A stretch of DNA of 64,000 nt. It comes from Cupriavidus necator. Its GTDB lineage: Bacteria > Pseudomonadota > Gammaproteobacteria > Burkholderiales > Burkholderiaceae. Position 1 is the first letter of the stretch, and every line of letters starts with the position of its first letter. The DNA is taken from positions 422,771 through 486,770 of the forward strand of contig CP074383.1 of assembly GCA_022041995.1 (NCBI GenBank). The letters run 5' to 3'. Of the stretch, positions 54,937-64,000 are shown piece after piece. Position numbers and translations under genes: made by a program. The notes beneath the pieces are model-generated. The model was not told the DNA's origin, did not search any database, and was given only the letters and a program-made list of their open reading frames with translations.

Positions 54937-56966
54937 ATGCCAGCGATCAATGGTGCAGGCCTTCCCGCCTATGCGGAGCTGCATTGCCTGTCGAATTTCA
55001 CCTTGCTTGCAGGCGCCTCGCGCCCGGAGGAGCTGGCCGAGCGCGCCGCGCAGCTGGGCTACCAGGCGCTGGCCATCACCGATGAATGCTCGCTCGCCGG
55101 CATCGTGCGGGCGCACATCGAGGCGAAGAAGGCGGGTGTTCGCCTGGTGGTGGGCGCTTCGTTCCGCCTGCAGAACGCCGATGGGTCGCCCGCCCTGTCC
55201 TTCGTGGCGCTGGCCCGCAACCGGGAGGGCTATGGCAATCTGTGCGAGCTGATCACGCTCGCGCGCATGCGGGCAGCCAAGGGCTCGTATGTGCTGACGC
55301 CGCGCGACCTGCCCATGCCCGAAGCCCCGCACCAGCATTTGAAGGGCTTGCCAGACTGCCTGGTGGTCTTCACGCCGGACTACACCACCCCCGCCGAAAA
55401 GCTCGACGCCCAGGCCGCGTGGGTCAGCGCCACGTTCGCTGGGCGGGCCTGGATGGGGTTGAGCCTGCTCTACCGTCCCATGGACGACATCCATCGCGGC
55501 ACCGTCGAAGCCGCGGCGGCAACACACCACCTGCGCATCGTCGCCACCGGCTACATCAACCTGCACGTGCGTTCGCGCAAGCCCCTGCATGACGTGCTGA
55601 CCGCGGTCCGGGTCGGGCGCCCGGTGTCGGCGTGCGGCTACCACCTCGCCCCAACGCCGAGCAGCACCTGAGATCACGGTTGCGGCTCGCCAACATCTAC
55701 CCCCACCGCTACCTGACCGAATCGGTCCACATCGCCAACCTGTGCCAGTTCTCGCTGGACGAGCTGCGCTACGAATATCCCGACGAACTGGTGCCGGAGG
55801 GGGTCACGCCGGCGGAATACCTGCGTGCGGAGACCTTTGTCGGTGCGCACCGCCGCTTTCCGCAAGGCATCCCGCTCCCCGTGCAGCAGCAGATTGAGCA
55901 TGAGCTCGCCCTGATCCGCGAAATGTCGTATGAGTTTTATTTCCTGACCGTTTACGACATCGTCACCTTTGCCCGCGTGTTCGCGGAAGGGATTTTCCGG
56001 CAAATCCAGGGCTTCGGCGAATATGGCTTCCCGGAGAGCCATGCGGCCAGCTTTGCGTTGCTGGTCTATGCCAGTGCCTGGCTCAAGTGCCATGAGCCGC
56101 AAGCCTTCCTCTGTGCGATGCTCAATAGCCAGCCGATGGGCTTCTATACGCCCTCGCAGCTGATCCAGGATGCCAAACGGCATGGCGTGGAAGTGCTGCC
56201 CGCCGATGTCGCCATCAGCGGCTGGGATTCATCACTGGAAAGCAGTCTCGGCGGCGCACGCCCGGGCGTTAGGTTGGGCCTCTCTCTGCTGCGGGGCATG
56301 CGCAATGAGGCCGCGCAACGCATCGAGGAGGCGCGGGCGATTCGCCCGTTCGCGTCGGTGCGAGACCTGGCCACGCGTGCCGGGCTGGACCGGCATGACA
56401 TCCAGGTGCTGGCTGGCGCCAATGCGCTGCATTCGCTCACCGGCGGGCGCCGCCAGGCACTGTGGCAGGCGGCCGCCGCAGTGCCTGACAAGGATCTGCT
56501 GCGCCCGGCAGATCTGCCAGAGGATGCCACCGTCCTGGCGATGCCCACGGAAGGCGAAGAGATTGTCAGCGACTACCGCGCCATGGGCTTGACGCTGCGC
56601 CGCCACCCGCTTGCCCTGCTCCGCCCGATGCTGGCTGTGCGGCGCTTCGTGCCGGCATCTGCCTTGGCGACTTACCGCACCCGCCAGGCTGCGCGCGGCG
56701 CCGGCATCGTCACTGTGCGCCAGCGGCCGGGCACCTCGAATGGCGTGGTCTTCATGACGCTGGAGGATGAGACGGGGGTTATCAACGTGATCATCTGGCC
56801 CACCGTGCTGGAGCGGTTCCGCAAGGAAATCCTGAGTGCGTCGTTGGTCGGCGTCTATGGGCAGTGGCAGTGCGAGGGCGAGGTACGCCACCTGATCGCG
56901 CAACGCGTCGTGGACCTGTCGTGGATGCTTGGCCAGCTCGACACGCGGAGCCGGAACTTTTGCTAA
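54937..56966 (+). pseudogene. dnaE2: DnaE2 error-prone polymerase, catalytic core deleted
   Basis: The N-terminal PHP domain is present (AELHCLSNFTLLAGASRPEE, then LAITDECSLAGIVRAHIEAK). Around 55665 the frame shifts once (the reading continues in NAEQHLRSRLRLANIYPHRY). At YFLTVYDIVTFAR the sequence jumps to RQIQGFGEYGFPESHAASFA, the late fingers region. The segment that should lie between, about 350-400 residues including the PDIDVDF catalytic Asp motif, is missing. The C-terminal OB fold and end are present. The polymerase cannot be active. Confidence 0.9.
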
Positions 56967-57034
56967 CCGCGAGTCGGTGCAACGAACCGCATCCCAGTAC
57001 TTGCCTTGCAGTGACGGCGCTCATCTCGCCTGGT

Positions 57035-57484
57035 TCAAGTGAGCCGATCCGCTCGTCTGGAAGCTTGAAATTCCTCAACGTATCGGATCGCCTGCTCGCA
57101 TTGTTCCAGCGACAAGGCGTGAATGCTCGGCGTCGCGACCTCCAGACCAAGCGCCGCAATGAGCCATTTCATCGCCTTGCCGCGGGCCTCGAAGGCATTG
57201 ACACCATCGCGCCGCATCTTGGCCGCGACCAACGGCTCGAGCGCATCGTGCAGCTGGCTTTTGCACTCGCGCAACGCCGCGTTGGCCAGCCGACCGAGTG
57301 GCGTGTTGTGCTTGCTGCGGGCCCGCACGCCGATCCAGGCCTGACACGCGGCGCAAATCCACACCGGCCCATGGTCTTCGAGATAGGGATACGTTTCCTC
57401 GCCGGCGCGGGCCAGACTCGCCTTGGCGTCGCAGTTATCGCAGACGGGCTGGGGAAGCGCGGGAATCGGGCGGCCAACGCGCAT
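57035..57484 (-). CDS. Zinc-finger-containing protein (DUF3268-like)
   Basis: About 149 residues, starting at the Met before RVGRPIPALPQPV. Four Cys in CDNCDAKASL and ICAACQAW form a probable zinc ribbon near the N-terminus. Then RSKHNTPLGRLANAALRECK and a helical C-terminus (LGLEVATPSIHALSLEQCEQ) follow. It resembles the DUF3268 family found in phage and accessory DNA. No catalytic function is known. Confidence 0.65.
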   Translation of the reverse strand: MRVGRPIPALPQPVCDNCDAKASLARAGEETYPYLEDHGPVWICAACQAWIGVRARSKHNTPLGRLANAALRECKSQLHDALEPLVAAKMRRDGVNAFEARGKAMKWLIAALGLEVATPSIHALSLEQCEQAIRYVEEFQASRRADRLT

Positions 57485-57541
57485 CGACGGACCTTCGCAG
57501 CACAAGTTGAGGAATAAGGGATTCTACGGGATAGGGCGCCG

Positions 57542-58505
57542 CTATGCGGCCAGACGGTGCTCGTAGTACGGCTGGTTGCGGTCATCGAGAATGGCGTCGA
57601 CTGCGGCCAATTTCCTGGCGTCGGGATGCAACCAGGCCGCCACGTGCTCGGGCTTGATCGGGACGATGCAACGGTCATGGCCTGCAGCCGACACTTCTTC
57701 AGGCGGCTCGTCGGTAATGGCGGCGAACGAGTAAAGATCGGCCTCTCCCTCTTCCCCTTTGCTGACCGACCACAGGCACGCCACCAGCATGTCCTGCTGC
57801 GGTTGCGGCCTGAACTCCAGTACCACATTCTCTTCCTTCTCCCCCGGCGCCAGTTCGCGATGTTCCATCCGATGGCGGGTCACGTTTTCGTAAAAGGCAT
57901 TGACGATCAGGATGCCGTGCTGGTAGCCATACAGCTGTCGCCAGGCCTTCTTGAGGTTATCTTTTCTTGCGTTGTAAGTTCCAGGCCTTTGCCGTTCCAT
58001 TGCCGCCGTCCAGCCAGGCAGGCGACACTGGTAGCGCATCGGAATCACCGTGAGTTGGCCTTCGCGGACGACCAGAACTGGCGCGTAGTAGCCCGGGAAG
58101 ATGCGTGAATCGCGCGCCAACAGCTCGGTGCGATGCAGAGGCCAGATTGCGCTGCGCGCGCTGGATTTTGTCGGTGGCGATGCGCTGGTCGTTCTGTGCC
58201 TTCTTGGTCGGCTTGGTGGCGAGCGCCCTTTCGGCGCCGGCCAGCCGCGTCTTCTGTTGGAACAGTTCAGCCTCGAACGCCGTGGCTTGCTCACGCTCCG
58301 CCGCCGTGATCAGTTCGGTTGTGCGCTGTTCGGCTTCGCCCTCCGGCGAAGTGAAGGGGGCAAGCATCGCCTTCGGCAGCTTGGACCAGTCGCCGCTTCG
58401 GCGCTTTTCCCAAAACAGCTCGACGAACAATTCCAAACTCACCGATGCGCCAAATTGCCTTTGGTACTTTCGAAAGTCTGCGTGGATTTGCGCCGAGTAG
58501 CACAT
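57542..58505 (-). pseudogene. SOS response-associated peptidase (SRAP/YedK), frameshifted
   Basis: It starts MCYSAQIHADFRKYQRQFG, with the catalytic Cys2 that SRAP proteins cross-link to abasic DNA. After about residue 120 the frame shifts near 58140. The second frame continues RDSRIFPGYYAPVLVVREGQ, then GWTAAMERQRPGTYNARKDN and GILIVNAFYENVTRHRMEHR, followed by a typical C-terminus (AAVDAILDDRNQPYYEHRLA). One indel disrupts the gene. SRAP shields abasic sites in single-stranded DNA, a role related to the neighbouring SOS genes. Confidence 0.85.
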
Positions 58506-58679
58506 ACGGGTTCCTCTAACTGTTCCCGCGCCGGGGATGCGCGTCCGCCCATTCTAAGAGCATCCGAAAAGTGCGGGGCCGAAGCGGCGTCTATTGCACT
58601 CGGCTTGTCGGACGGCGCCGGATAGCGGGACTGCTGCGACGAGCAGACGCTAACAGCATTACCACGCCAGGAGATGAAC

Positions 58680-58901
58680 ATGCCGGGCAAGAACATCCAC
58701 GTAGTACCCGCCGGCGACGGCTGGGCCATTGAGCACGAAGGCAGCGGCCAGCGCCAGGAATTCGAGCGCCAGGAAGATGCGATCGCGGCCGGTACGGCGA
58801 AAGCGCAGCAGGAAAAGGTTGAGTTGCTGATCCACGGCCGCGACGGCCAGATCCGGGAGCGAAATTCCTTTGGCAACGATCCACGCGACATCCCGGGCTG
58901 A
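58680..58901 (+). CDS. DUF2188 protein, second copy
   Basis: A 73-residue DUF2188 protein (MPGKNIHVVPAGDGWAIEHE, then EKVELLIHGRDGQIRERNSF). The ATG at 58680 is favoured because ggag lies seven bases upstream. It is clearly homologous to the CBASS-linked gene at 39737-39961 but is not next to any defence gene. Confidence 0.8.
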   Translation: MPGKNIHVVPAGDGWAIEHEGSGQRQEFERQEDAIAAGTAKAQQEKVELLIHGRDGQIRERNSFGNDPRDIPG

Positions 58902-59244
58902 TGTCATGGCCAGCCGGCCGCCTCCTGCGCCAACGCTGGCCCAATTGCACCAACGCAGTGGCATGTGGTCGGAGCTTCTGATCAGAACGGGCACATTCCG
59001 TACAAATCGCGAGGCCTCCACTTATGTCACGATCCTCATAACCATCAGTGGAGGCTGATCGTGACTACCGAAACACCTTCTGCCACGCCAACCGCGCCCC
59101 GATGCCCAGGGGTTGTAGATTTGAGCTGCCGCATTCGCCAGCTGCCATTGCCACCACGCGCGCCGCGTGCACCGGGCGCGGGAATTCTTCGACGGCACAG
59201 AAGGGGCTAGCGCAGGACTCGCTGTAGGCCGGTTGCGTGTCCTA
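58902..59244. other. Stretch without a recognised gene
   Basis: About 340 bp before the IS630 element. No family-like frame is visible on either strand. Confidence 0.45.
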
Positions 59245-60412
59245 CTAGTGTAGCGTTCTGTTCGTGATGGAACTTATATGAATTCGGCGTCTCCAATGCC
59301 CACACTGCGACACAGCGTGGAGAGAGTGAGTGCGAGTTGCCCCCGAGATCATGTTGACCGACGAGGAGCGAACCATTTGACGAGGCTGGTTCGGTCGAAG
59401 CTCACGAGCGTGAGGCTGGCGCAGCGCGCGCGCATTGTGCTGCTGGCCGCCAACGGAATGCAGAACAAGGACATCGCCGAGCAGTTGGGAGTCGGACGCG
59501 TGCAGGTCTCGCGTTGAGCGGTATGCGCAATCGGGGCTGGCCGGTATCGAACGCGACTTGCCGCGCGGTGCGCCGCCGGTGAAGGTGGACACGGCGCGGC
59601 TGGTGGAGCTGACCACTCAAACCAAGCCCGTTGCGGCCACGCACTGGAGCACGCGCAAGATGGCCGCCGAATTGGGCGTGAGCGCCAGCACCGTCATGCG
59701 CCATTGGCACGCCCACGGGTTGAAGCCGCACATCGTGCGCGGCTTCAAGGTGTCGCGCGATCCGAAGTTCGTCGAGAAGCTCGAAGACATCGTCGGCCTC
59801 TACATGTCGCCACCCGAGCACGCGCTGGCTGGTGCTGTGCTGCGATGAGAAGAGCCAGGTGCAGGCGCTGGATCGCACGCAGCCCGGCTTGCCGTTGAAG
59901 AAGGGGCGTGCGGCCACCATGACGCACGACTACAAGCGCAACGGCACGACCACGCTGTTTGCCGCGCTCAACGTGCTCGATGGCCAGGTCATCGCCCAGT
60001 GCCAGCAGCGCCACCGCCATACCGAGTGGCTGAAGTTCCTGCGCAAGATCGACCGCGAGACGCCCAAGGACAAAACGCTGCATCTGATCGCAGACAACTA
60101 CGCCACCCACAAGCATCCTGCGGTGCAGGACTGGCTGGCCAAGCATCCGCGATTCAACATGCACTTCACGCCCACCTCCGCATCATGGCTGAACATGGTC
60201 GAGCGGTTCTTTCGTGACATCACAACCGAGCGACTTCGCCGCGGCGTATTCACCAGCGTGCCGGAACTGGTCGACGCCATCAACGAGTACATCGCTCACC
60301 ACAACACCAACCCCAAGCCGTTCATCTGGACCAAGAGCGCTCGCGACATCCTACAGAAGGTCATTCGTGCCAACCGCCGCTTAAGTTAAACAGAATGGAA
60401 CATTGCACTAGG
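59245..60412 (+). mobile_element. IS630-family insertion sequence (degenerate)
   Basis: The ends share ctagtg and cactag motifs and an imperfect inverted repeat (left ctagtgtagcgttctgtt, right inverted ctagtgcaatgttccattct). Ends are approximate. A TA-rich target is typical of the family. Confidence 0.7.
59376..60389 (+). pseudogene. IS630-family transposase (two frameshifts)
   Basis: Three frames piece together one protein. An HTH part (AQRARIVLLAANGMQNKDIA) runs to about 59515, SARKMAAELG-like second HTH material (WSTRKMAAELGVSASTVMRH) to about 59830, and the catalytic part to 60389. The latter has LCCDEKSQVQALDRTQPG (first Asp), LHLIADNYATHKHPAV (second Asp) and SASWLNMVERFFRDIT (Glu). 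Both shifts need one indel each. The transposase is probably inactive. Confidence 0.85.
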
Positions 60413-60914
60413 ACGCCATCGATCTTTTGCCGTGTTGCCTGAATGCGAGTTTCCGGCGTTTCCCGTAGCTCTCGAAGGCTTTTTGGCCAAGCGATTGCTA
60501 TAGAGCCTGCATACCTATTTACCAGCGCCACAAGACACGTTGATATACGCTCACCAAAAGCCCGCTTCCAAGGTATAGGAACCGGACTTGAAACCTGAGG
60601 CGCCTTCCGGCCTGGCATGCAGCAGATGAGCGGTGGCCAATCTGTAATTTCATGACCTCGAAATTACGTCTGTCGCGGCGGCTACTGTATCGTGCTGTGA
60701 ATTGGGTCGCAACGGTCGGTCTGCAATGGAGATGCAAGACATAGGGTCGTGAGAGAGCAGCGGTTACCGGGCGCTAGTTCTTGGATGGCCGAGTTCGGTC
60801 CGGCAAGCGACGAGCTCTGTTCTGCGCGGCCCCCTATGCCCCACGATGGGGGATGCTGCTAACCTGGCTAGCGCATAGTATCGCGCGATACAACAATAGA
60901 CGCGGGAGGGTCAA
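60413..60914. other. Stretch without a recognised gene
   Basis: About 500 bp between the IS630 element and the DUF2726 gene. Short minus-strand frames (for example ISTCLVALVNRYAGSIAIAW) may be coding relics but match no family I know. Confidence 0.45.
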
Positions 60915-61412
60915 GTGAGAGCGATGCTTGGGCTGGTGGTCCTTGTAGCCATTTCCATCGTTATCCTGTCGGTACTGAAGTCAGCAGGTGCAGGCGGGAC
61001 TTCCTCCAAGAATTTCCGTTTTGCCCGCAGATCTCCGTTCTTGCGCCAGGACGAGATACACCTCTACGAACGGCTGACGGCCGTGCTGACGGACACGCAC
61101 GTCTTTCCCCAGGTCGCGATGTCTGCATTTGTACAACACAAGGGAAAATCACAGGCCGCGAGGAATCTGTTCGCTCAAAAGTATGTCGACTACCTCGTTT
61201 GTGAGCGCAAAACGATGCGACCGCTCTATGTCATCGAGCTTGATGGCGCCTCGCACTGTAGCGACAAAGCACAAAAGCGCGATAGCCAAAATGATGATGT
61301 TCTTGCATCGGCCGGTATCCCGATCATGCGCTACAAATCCAAGGACGTCGATACCCGGACCATTCTCAGCGACTACATCGGGTGTCTCCCCACAGCCCAC
61401 AGAAGAAGCTAG
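60915..61412 (+). CDS. DUF2726 protein with N-terminal membrane anchor
   Basis: A 165-residue protein. Residues 5-23 form a hydrophobic helix. The rest is a DUF2726 domain, a restriction-endonuclease-like fold (EIHLYERLTAVLTDTHVFPQ, then KYVDYLVCERKTMRPLYVIE and LDGASH, then GIPIMRYKSKDV). The D-x-n-E-x-D pattern around YVDYLV and VIELDG fits the nuclease-like core. Cellular role unknown. The start gtgaga region gives a weak ribosome binding site (gggagg). Confidence 0.8.
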   Translation: MRAMLGLVVLVAISIVILSVLKSAGAGGTSSKNFRFARRSPFLRQDEIHLYERLTAVLTDTHVFPQVAMSAFVQHKGKSQAARNLFAQKYVDYLVCERKTMRPLYVIELDGASHCSDKAQKRDSQNDDVLASAGIPIMRYKSKDVDTRTILSDYIGCLPTAHRRS

Positions 61413-61473
61413 CACGTCTGGACCCGCAAACGAGCGAAAGATGCAAGTCGTGCGGGCGCCCGTAGTCTGAAGC

Positions 61474-61860
61474 ATGACCATGCGGAGATATCTGACAATC
61501 GCGATGCTAGTCATGGCCACGAATGCAGCGGGACAGACCATCTATCAGTGCCGCAGCACCGCGGGACGTGTCACGTTGCAGGACAGCCCGTGCCCGAGCG
61601 ACGCAAGGACTGAGGTGGAAAGGAAATCCATCGGTCAACGAAACGCAGAGTATCGCTCCGAACCGACTTCCTTCTTCGATCCGACAAGGCAGGCGAGACT
61701 CACATCGAGCATCATTTGTCCCTCGCTGCGACAGTCCTATCAGGCCGCGGTTGCCAGCTCTGAGCGGGCACTGCTCACCCAGTATCCGGGGCAGATCCAG
61801 CAAGCATCAGAAGCTGTACAACGAGCCGGGGCACAAATATCAAAGTATCGGTGCGAGTGA
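61474..61860 (+). CDS. Secreted DUF4124-like protein
   Basis: A 128-residue protein with a signal peptide (MTMRRYLTIAMLVMATNAAG) followed by QTIYQCRSTAGRVTLQDSPC, the typical DUF4124 start with two Cys. The rest is a helical region of unknown role (YQAAVASSERALLTQYPGQI). Function unknown. It is probably periplasmic. Confidence 0.75.
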   Translation: MTMRRYLTIAMLVMATNAAGQTIYQCRSTAGRVTLQDSPCPSDARTEVERKSIGQRNAEYRSEPTSFFDPTRQARLTSSIICPSLRQSYQAAVASSERALLTQYPGQIQQASEAVQRAGAQISKYRCE

Positions 61861-62173
61861 GCGGATTAACCCACAGCGGGATCGCACCGCGGTTCTACGC
61901 GGCCGCTTGCTGCTCGACAGGCGATGGCCGAGGACGACTTATGAGACATCCGCCTGCTTCGAAGTGGGGGCCGGTTCGGCATGAGAAGCTGACGTCCAAG
62001 TCGGGGGCAGACTGAAATTTTTTGGGAGGCCCTATGCGATGAGGGGAACGCTTGGCACGGATAAAACGCGCCCCGACAACCATAAAGCCAACCTTTGGTA
62101 TCCTTGAGCGACACCCGGTGCTGATTTCTTACAGACGGGGCCAAGCCCAACGAGGCGAAGGCGGACAGAGATG

Positions 62174-62788
62174 GATGACCGAGACGAATATCTGTTTTCG
62201 AATAGGCGCATACACGCCCGCAACAATTCCAATGGAGCGGCTAGCGAAGTACATCGCTTCGCTTGCCAAGCTATTCGGAAACGATGCCAGCGTTCACCTT
62301 GATCATATCGAGGAAGGCAGCACCATGCCTGTGCTAAAGGTTGACGTTGATGCCGTGTCAAGGGTGTCGGCGCGAATTGTCGGTCTGAGCCAAGGTGAAG
62401 CCGCAAACGATGCTGTCGCCGGGTACGATGAACTGAACGCACTTCTGCGAGACGACAATGCTACCGGCGAATTGCGTCAGCGTCAGCCTGGTGCGCATTT
62501 GAGTGCCGTCGTCCTCAGATTTCGGGGCGAGACCTTCCGCGTCCACTCACGTTCGGTCCCTTTACCGAGTCCGCGACCTTCGACGGCGAGTTGGTGAGAG
62601 TCGGCGGCCGCGATAAGAGCGCGCACGCCACAATCGTCGACCCCGAAGGCCGCTCGTGGCACGGCGAGATCAGCCGTCAGCTTGCGCAAGAACTTGCGCC
62701 TTACCTTTACAAAGGCCCGGTTCTCAGACTGAACGGTGACGCGCGTTGGAAACGGCGCGAAGATGGTGCATGCATCTTGTTTCGCTAA
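62174..62788 (+). pseudogene. Hypothetical protein, frameshifted
   Basis: The first frame reads MTETNICFRIGAYTPATIPM, then LAKYIASLAKLFGNDASVHL and ends after RGETFRVHSRSVP. At about 62555 the frame shifts and continues TFDGELVRVGGRDKSAHATI, then EISRQLAQELAPYLYKGPVL, to 62788. Beyond 62775 another frame (NEFTVLDDETLLEVTDRLRK) runs to the PIN gene and is probably the true C-terminus. I know no family. It overlaps, and was probably co-transcribed with, the PIN gene. Confidence 0.6.
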
Positions 62789-62937
62789 GAGTCAACGAAT
62801 TCACCGTCCTCGACGACGAAACGCTTCTCGAGGTGACAGATCGTCTGCGCAAGCTGGAAAGCTCCGGTTGGAGCAAACACGACGACATTGACGGCTACAT
62901 TACCGCCTTGAGAGGCGAAAGCGACGGGCTGCACTAA
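62769..62937 (+). pseudogene. Out-of-frame C-terminus of the preceding hypothetical gene
   Basis: About 55 codons (VNEFTVLDDETLLEVTDRLR, then KHDDIDGYITALRGESDGLH) ending with a TAATG overlap with the PIN gene. It reads as the natural continuation of the gene at 62174 if one more indel is allowed near 62775. Confidence 0.5.
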
Positions 62938-63480
62938 TGGTAGTCTTTGACACTTCTTTTCTCGCACTCGCTTTCGACGGCGAATACGGGCGTGCCGATC
63001 GATCCGTCAACCGGTGAACCGTTGACGCGATGTGCAGAGCGCATTAACCACTTAATTCTTACCCTGAGCACATCGAAGCGCCGTATTCTCGTTCCTACAC
63101 CGGTGCTTGCTGAATATCTCGTGGAAGGCGGACAGGATAAGGACAAGCGATTACAGATCTTCGCAGGCTCTCGAGTTTTCTCGATTGCCGCCTTTGATCA
63201 ACGCGCAGCGATCGAGTGTGCAATGATTGAAGATGGTGATTCGAAGAGAAATAAGAAGCTAACGCCCGGTGAGACGAAAGCAAAGGTAAAGTTTGATCGT
63301 CAAGTCATTGCCATTGCTAAGGCCAATCGGGTTCAAGCTATGTACACCGGCGACACGACCCTTGCGAAACATGCAACCGAGAACGGAATCAACGTAGTCC
63401 TGACTTGGGAAGTCCCGCTGCCAGCCACTTCGCCTCAGCTCGAGCTTGACTACGAGACCGAAGCGCAACGTAGCAGATAG
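62937..63480 (+). pseudogene. PIN-domain protein (frameshifted)
   Basis: It starts MVVFDTSFLALAFDGEYGR, with the first PIN Asp, then loses frame at about 62980. The next frame continues TGVPIDPSTGEPLTRCAERI, then PTPVLAEYLVEGGQDKDKRL (Glu) and AMYTGDTTLAKHATENGINV (the later acidic residue). PIN domains are single-stranded RNA nucleases, often toxins. The upstream partner is not a typical antitoxin. One indel disrupts the gene. Confidence 0.7.
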
Positions 63481-63541
63481 GCCATCCGAAGTCGCAAACT
63501 ACTGCCGGCGCCCTGAATCTTGAGCGCTTTACATTTACTCT

Positions 63542-64000
63542 ATGATTTCCTTCCAGCAGGCCGTCAGCCTCCGCGAGATTGAAGCCGCTTACGATGAGGC
63601 TGGCCGCGACCCGATTTTGCGGATTCCTCTCGCACTCCGATATGGTGGAGCTGTAGGCGTCCCCTCGGCGCTGGTGCAATACGTCGCGACGTGGTCTCGC
63701 CATCAGAACGCATCCCGCACTTCGACTTTACGGAAACGTCGACAGCAACCCGATGGAATCATTGGCACAAGAGCCTCACGGACTCGTGTCGACCTATTTC
63801 GCCGGTTCAGTCGAAGTGCCGGGACGTGAAGCCCCATTGTCGACCGGGAAGCACTGTCTTTTGGTGTCGGAAGAATCCCAGGCCATGCAGGAGAGTCAGT
63901 TCCGTGACACCATGCGTGGCAGAGGGTGTTCCTCTGTTTGCTTTGCGCGAGCGAAGAACGAATATCTCCTTCCTTTTATAGCCGACCACATCCGAGTGGG
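63542..64000 (+). pseudogene. Hypothetical protein, partial and frameshifted, running off the window
   Basis: It starts MISFQQAVSLREIEAAYDEA, then IPLALRYGGAVGVPSALVQY. After about 63690 two indels are needed to follow the sequence through HPALRLYGNVDSNPMESLAQ and GLVSTYFAGSVEVPGREAPL to the window edge (NEYLLPFIADHIRVG). I recognise no family. It lies downstream of the PIN gene and may form one conserved module with it. Confidence 0.5.

Overview
The window looks like accessory DNA from a member of the Ralstonia solanacearum species complex, or a very close beta-proteobacterial plant pathogen. The evidence is a giant type III effector of the SKWP (RipS) family, a second effector-like gene behind a perfect hrpII box (TTCG-N16-TTCG), an SOS-controlled imuA-imuB-dnaE2 locus, and high-GC codon use. 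No tRNA, rRNA or CRISPR array was recognised. Mobile DNA is everywhere and many genes carry single frameshifts, so the region is either decaying or was sequenced with indel errors.

Layout. 0-3.5 kb: a complete RIT element (three overlapping tyrosine recombinases between 112-bp inverted repeats). 3.5-8.2 kb: gene fragments, a membrane diguanylate cyclase, and IS5, IS66 and integrase remnants. 8.2-16.4 kb: the SKWP effector, with SKWP repeats, two RelA/SpoT-like domains, and an OTU-like tail knocked out of frame at a G7 tract. 16.7-17.5 kb: a frameshifted ADP-ribosyltransferase-like effector behind the hrpII box. 17.9-25.9 kb: a candidate undescribed system. It comprises a Ski2-like helicase (damaged and fused to an IS transposase end), a divergent ribbon-helix-helix gene, and a four-gene membrane operon: four-TM coiled-coil protein, anchored VWA-like protein, MotA/ZorA-like channel subunit, and single-TM MotB/ZorB-like subunit.

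26.1-42.1 kb: a secreted thermonuclease gene split by a 15,459-bp Tn3-family transposon with 38-bp inverted repeats and a perfect 5-bp target duplication (AGGCA). The transposon carries a RES/MbcA-type toxin-antitoxin pair, tnpA, a divergent tyrosine recombinase and a full type II CBASS operon (DUF2188, CapV patatin, CD-NTase, Cap2, Cap3). A divergent pair resembling the CBASS regulators CapH and CapP follows. An IS1595-family element sits in the tnpA-recombinase intergenic region.

42.6-48.5 kb: YhaO (Mre11-like) and YhaN (Rad50-like), the latter split by an IS5-family element. 49-50.3 kb: an ISAzo13-family element with a likely -1 programmed frameshift. 50.9-52.6 kb: an AbiE toxin-antitoxin pair. 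52.8-57 kb: the imuA-imuB-dnaE2 cassette behind a perfect SOS box, with imuB frameshifted and the DnaE2 catalytic core deleted. 57-64 kb: a zinc-finger protein, a frameshifted SRAP protein, DUF2188, an IS630 element, small hypotheticals and a frameshifted PIN-domain module running off the end.

Overall the middle of the window is a layered defence island. An older membrane and nuclease cassette lies near YhaO/YhaN and AbiE, and a younger transposon brought in CBASS by breaking the nuclease gene.
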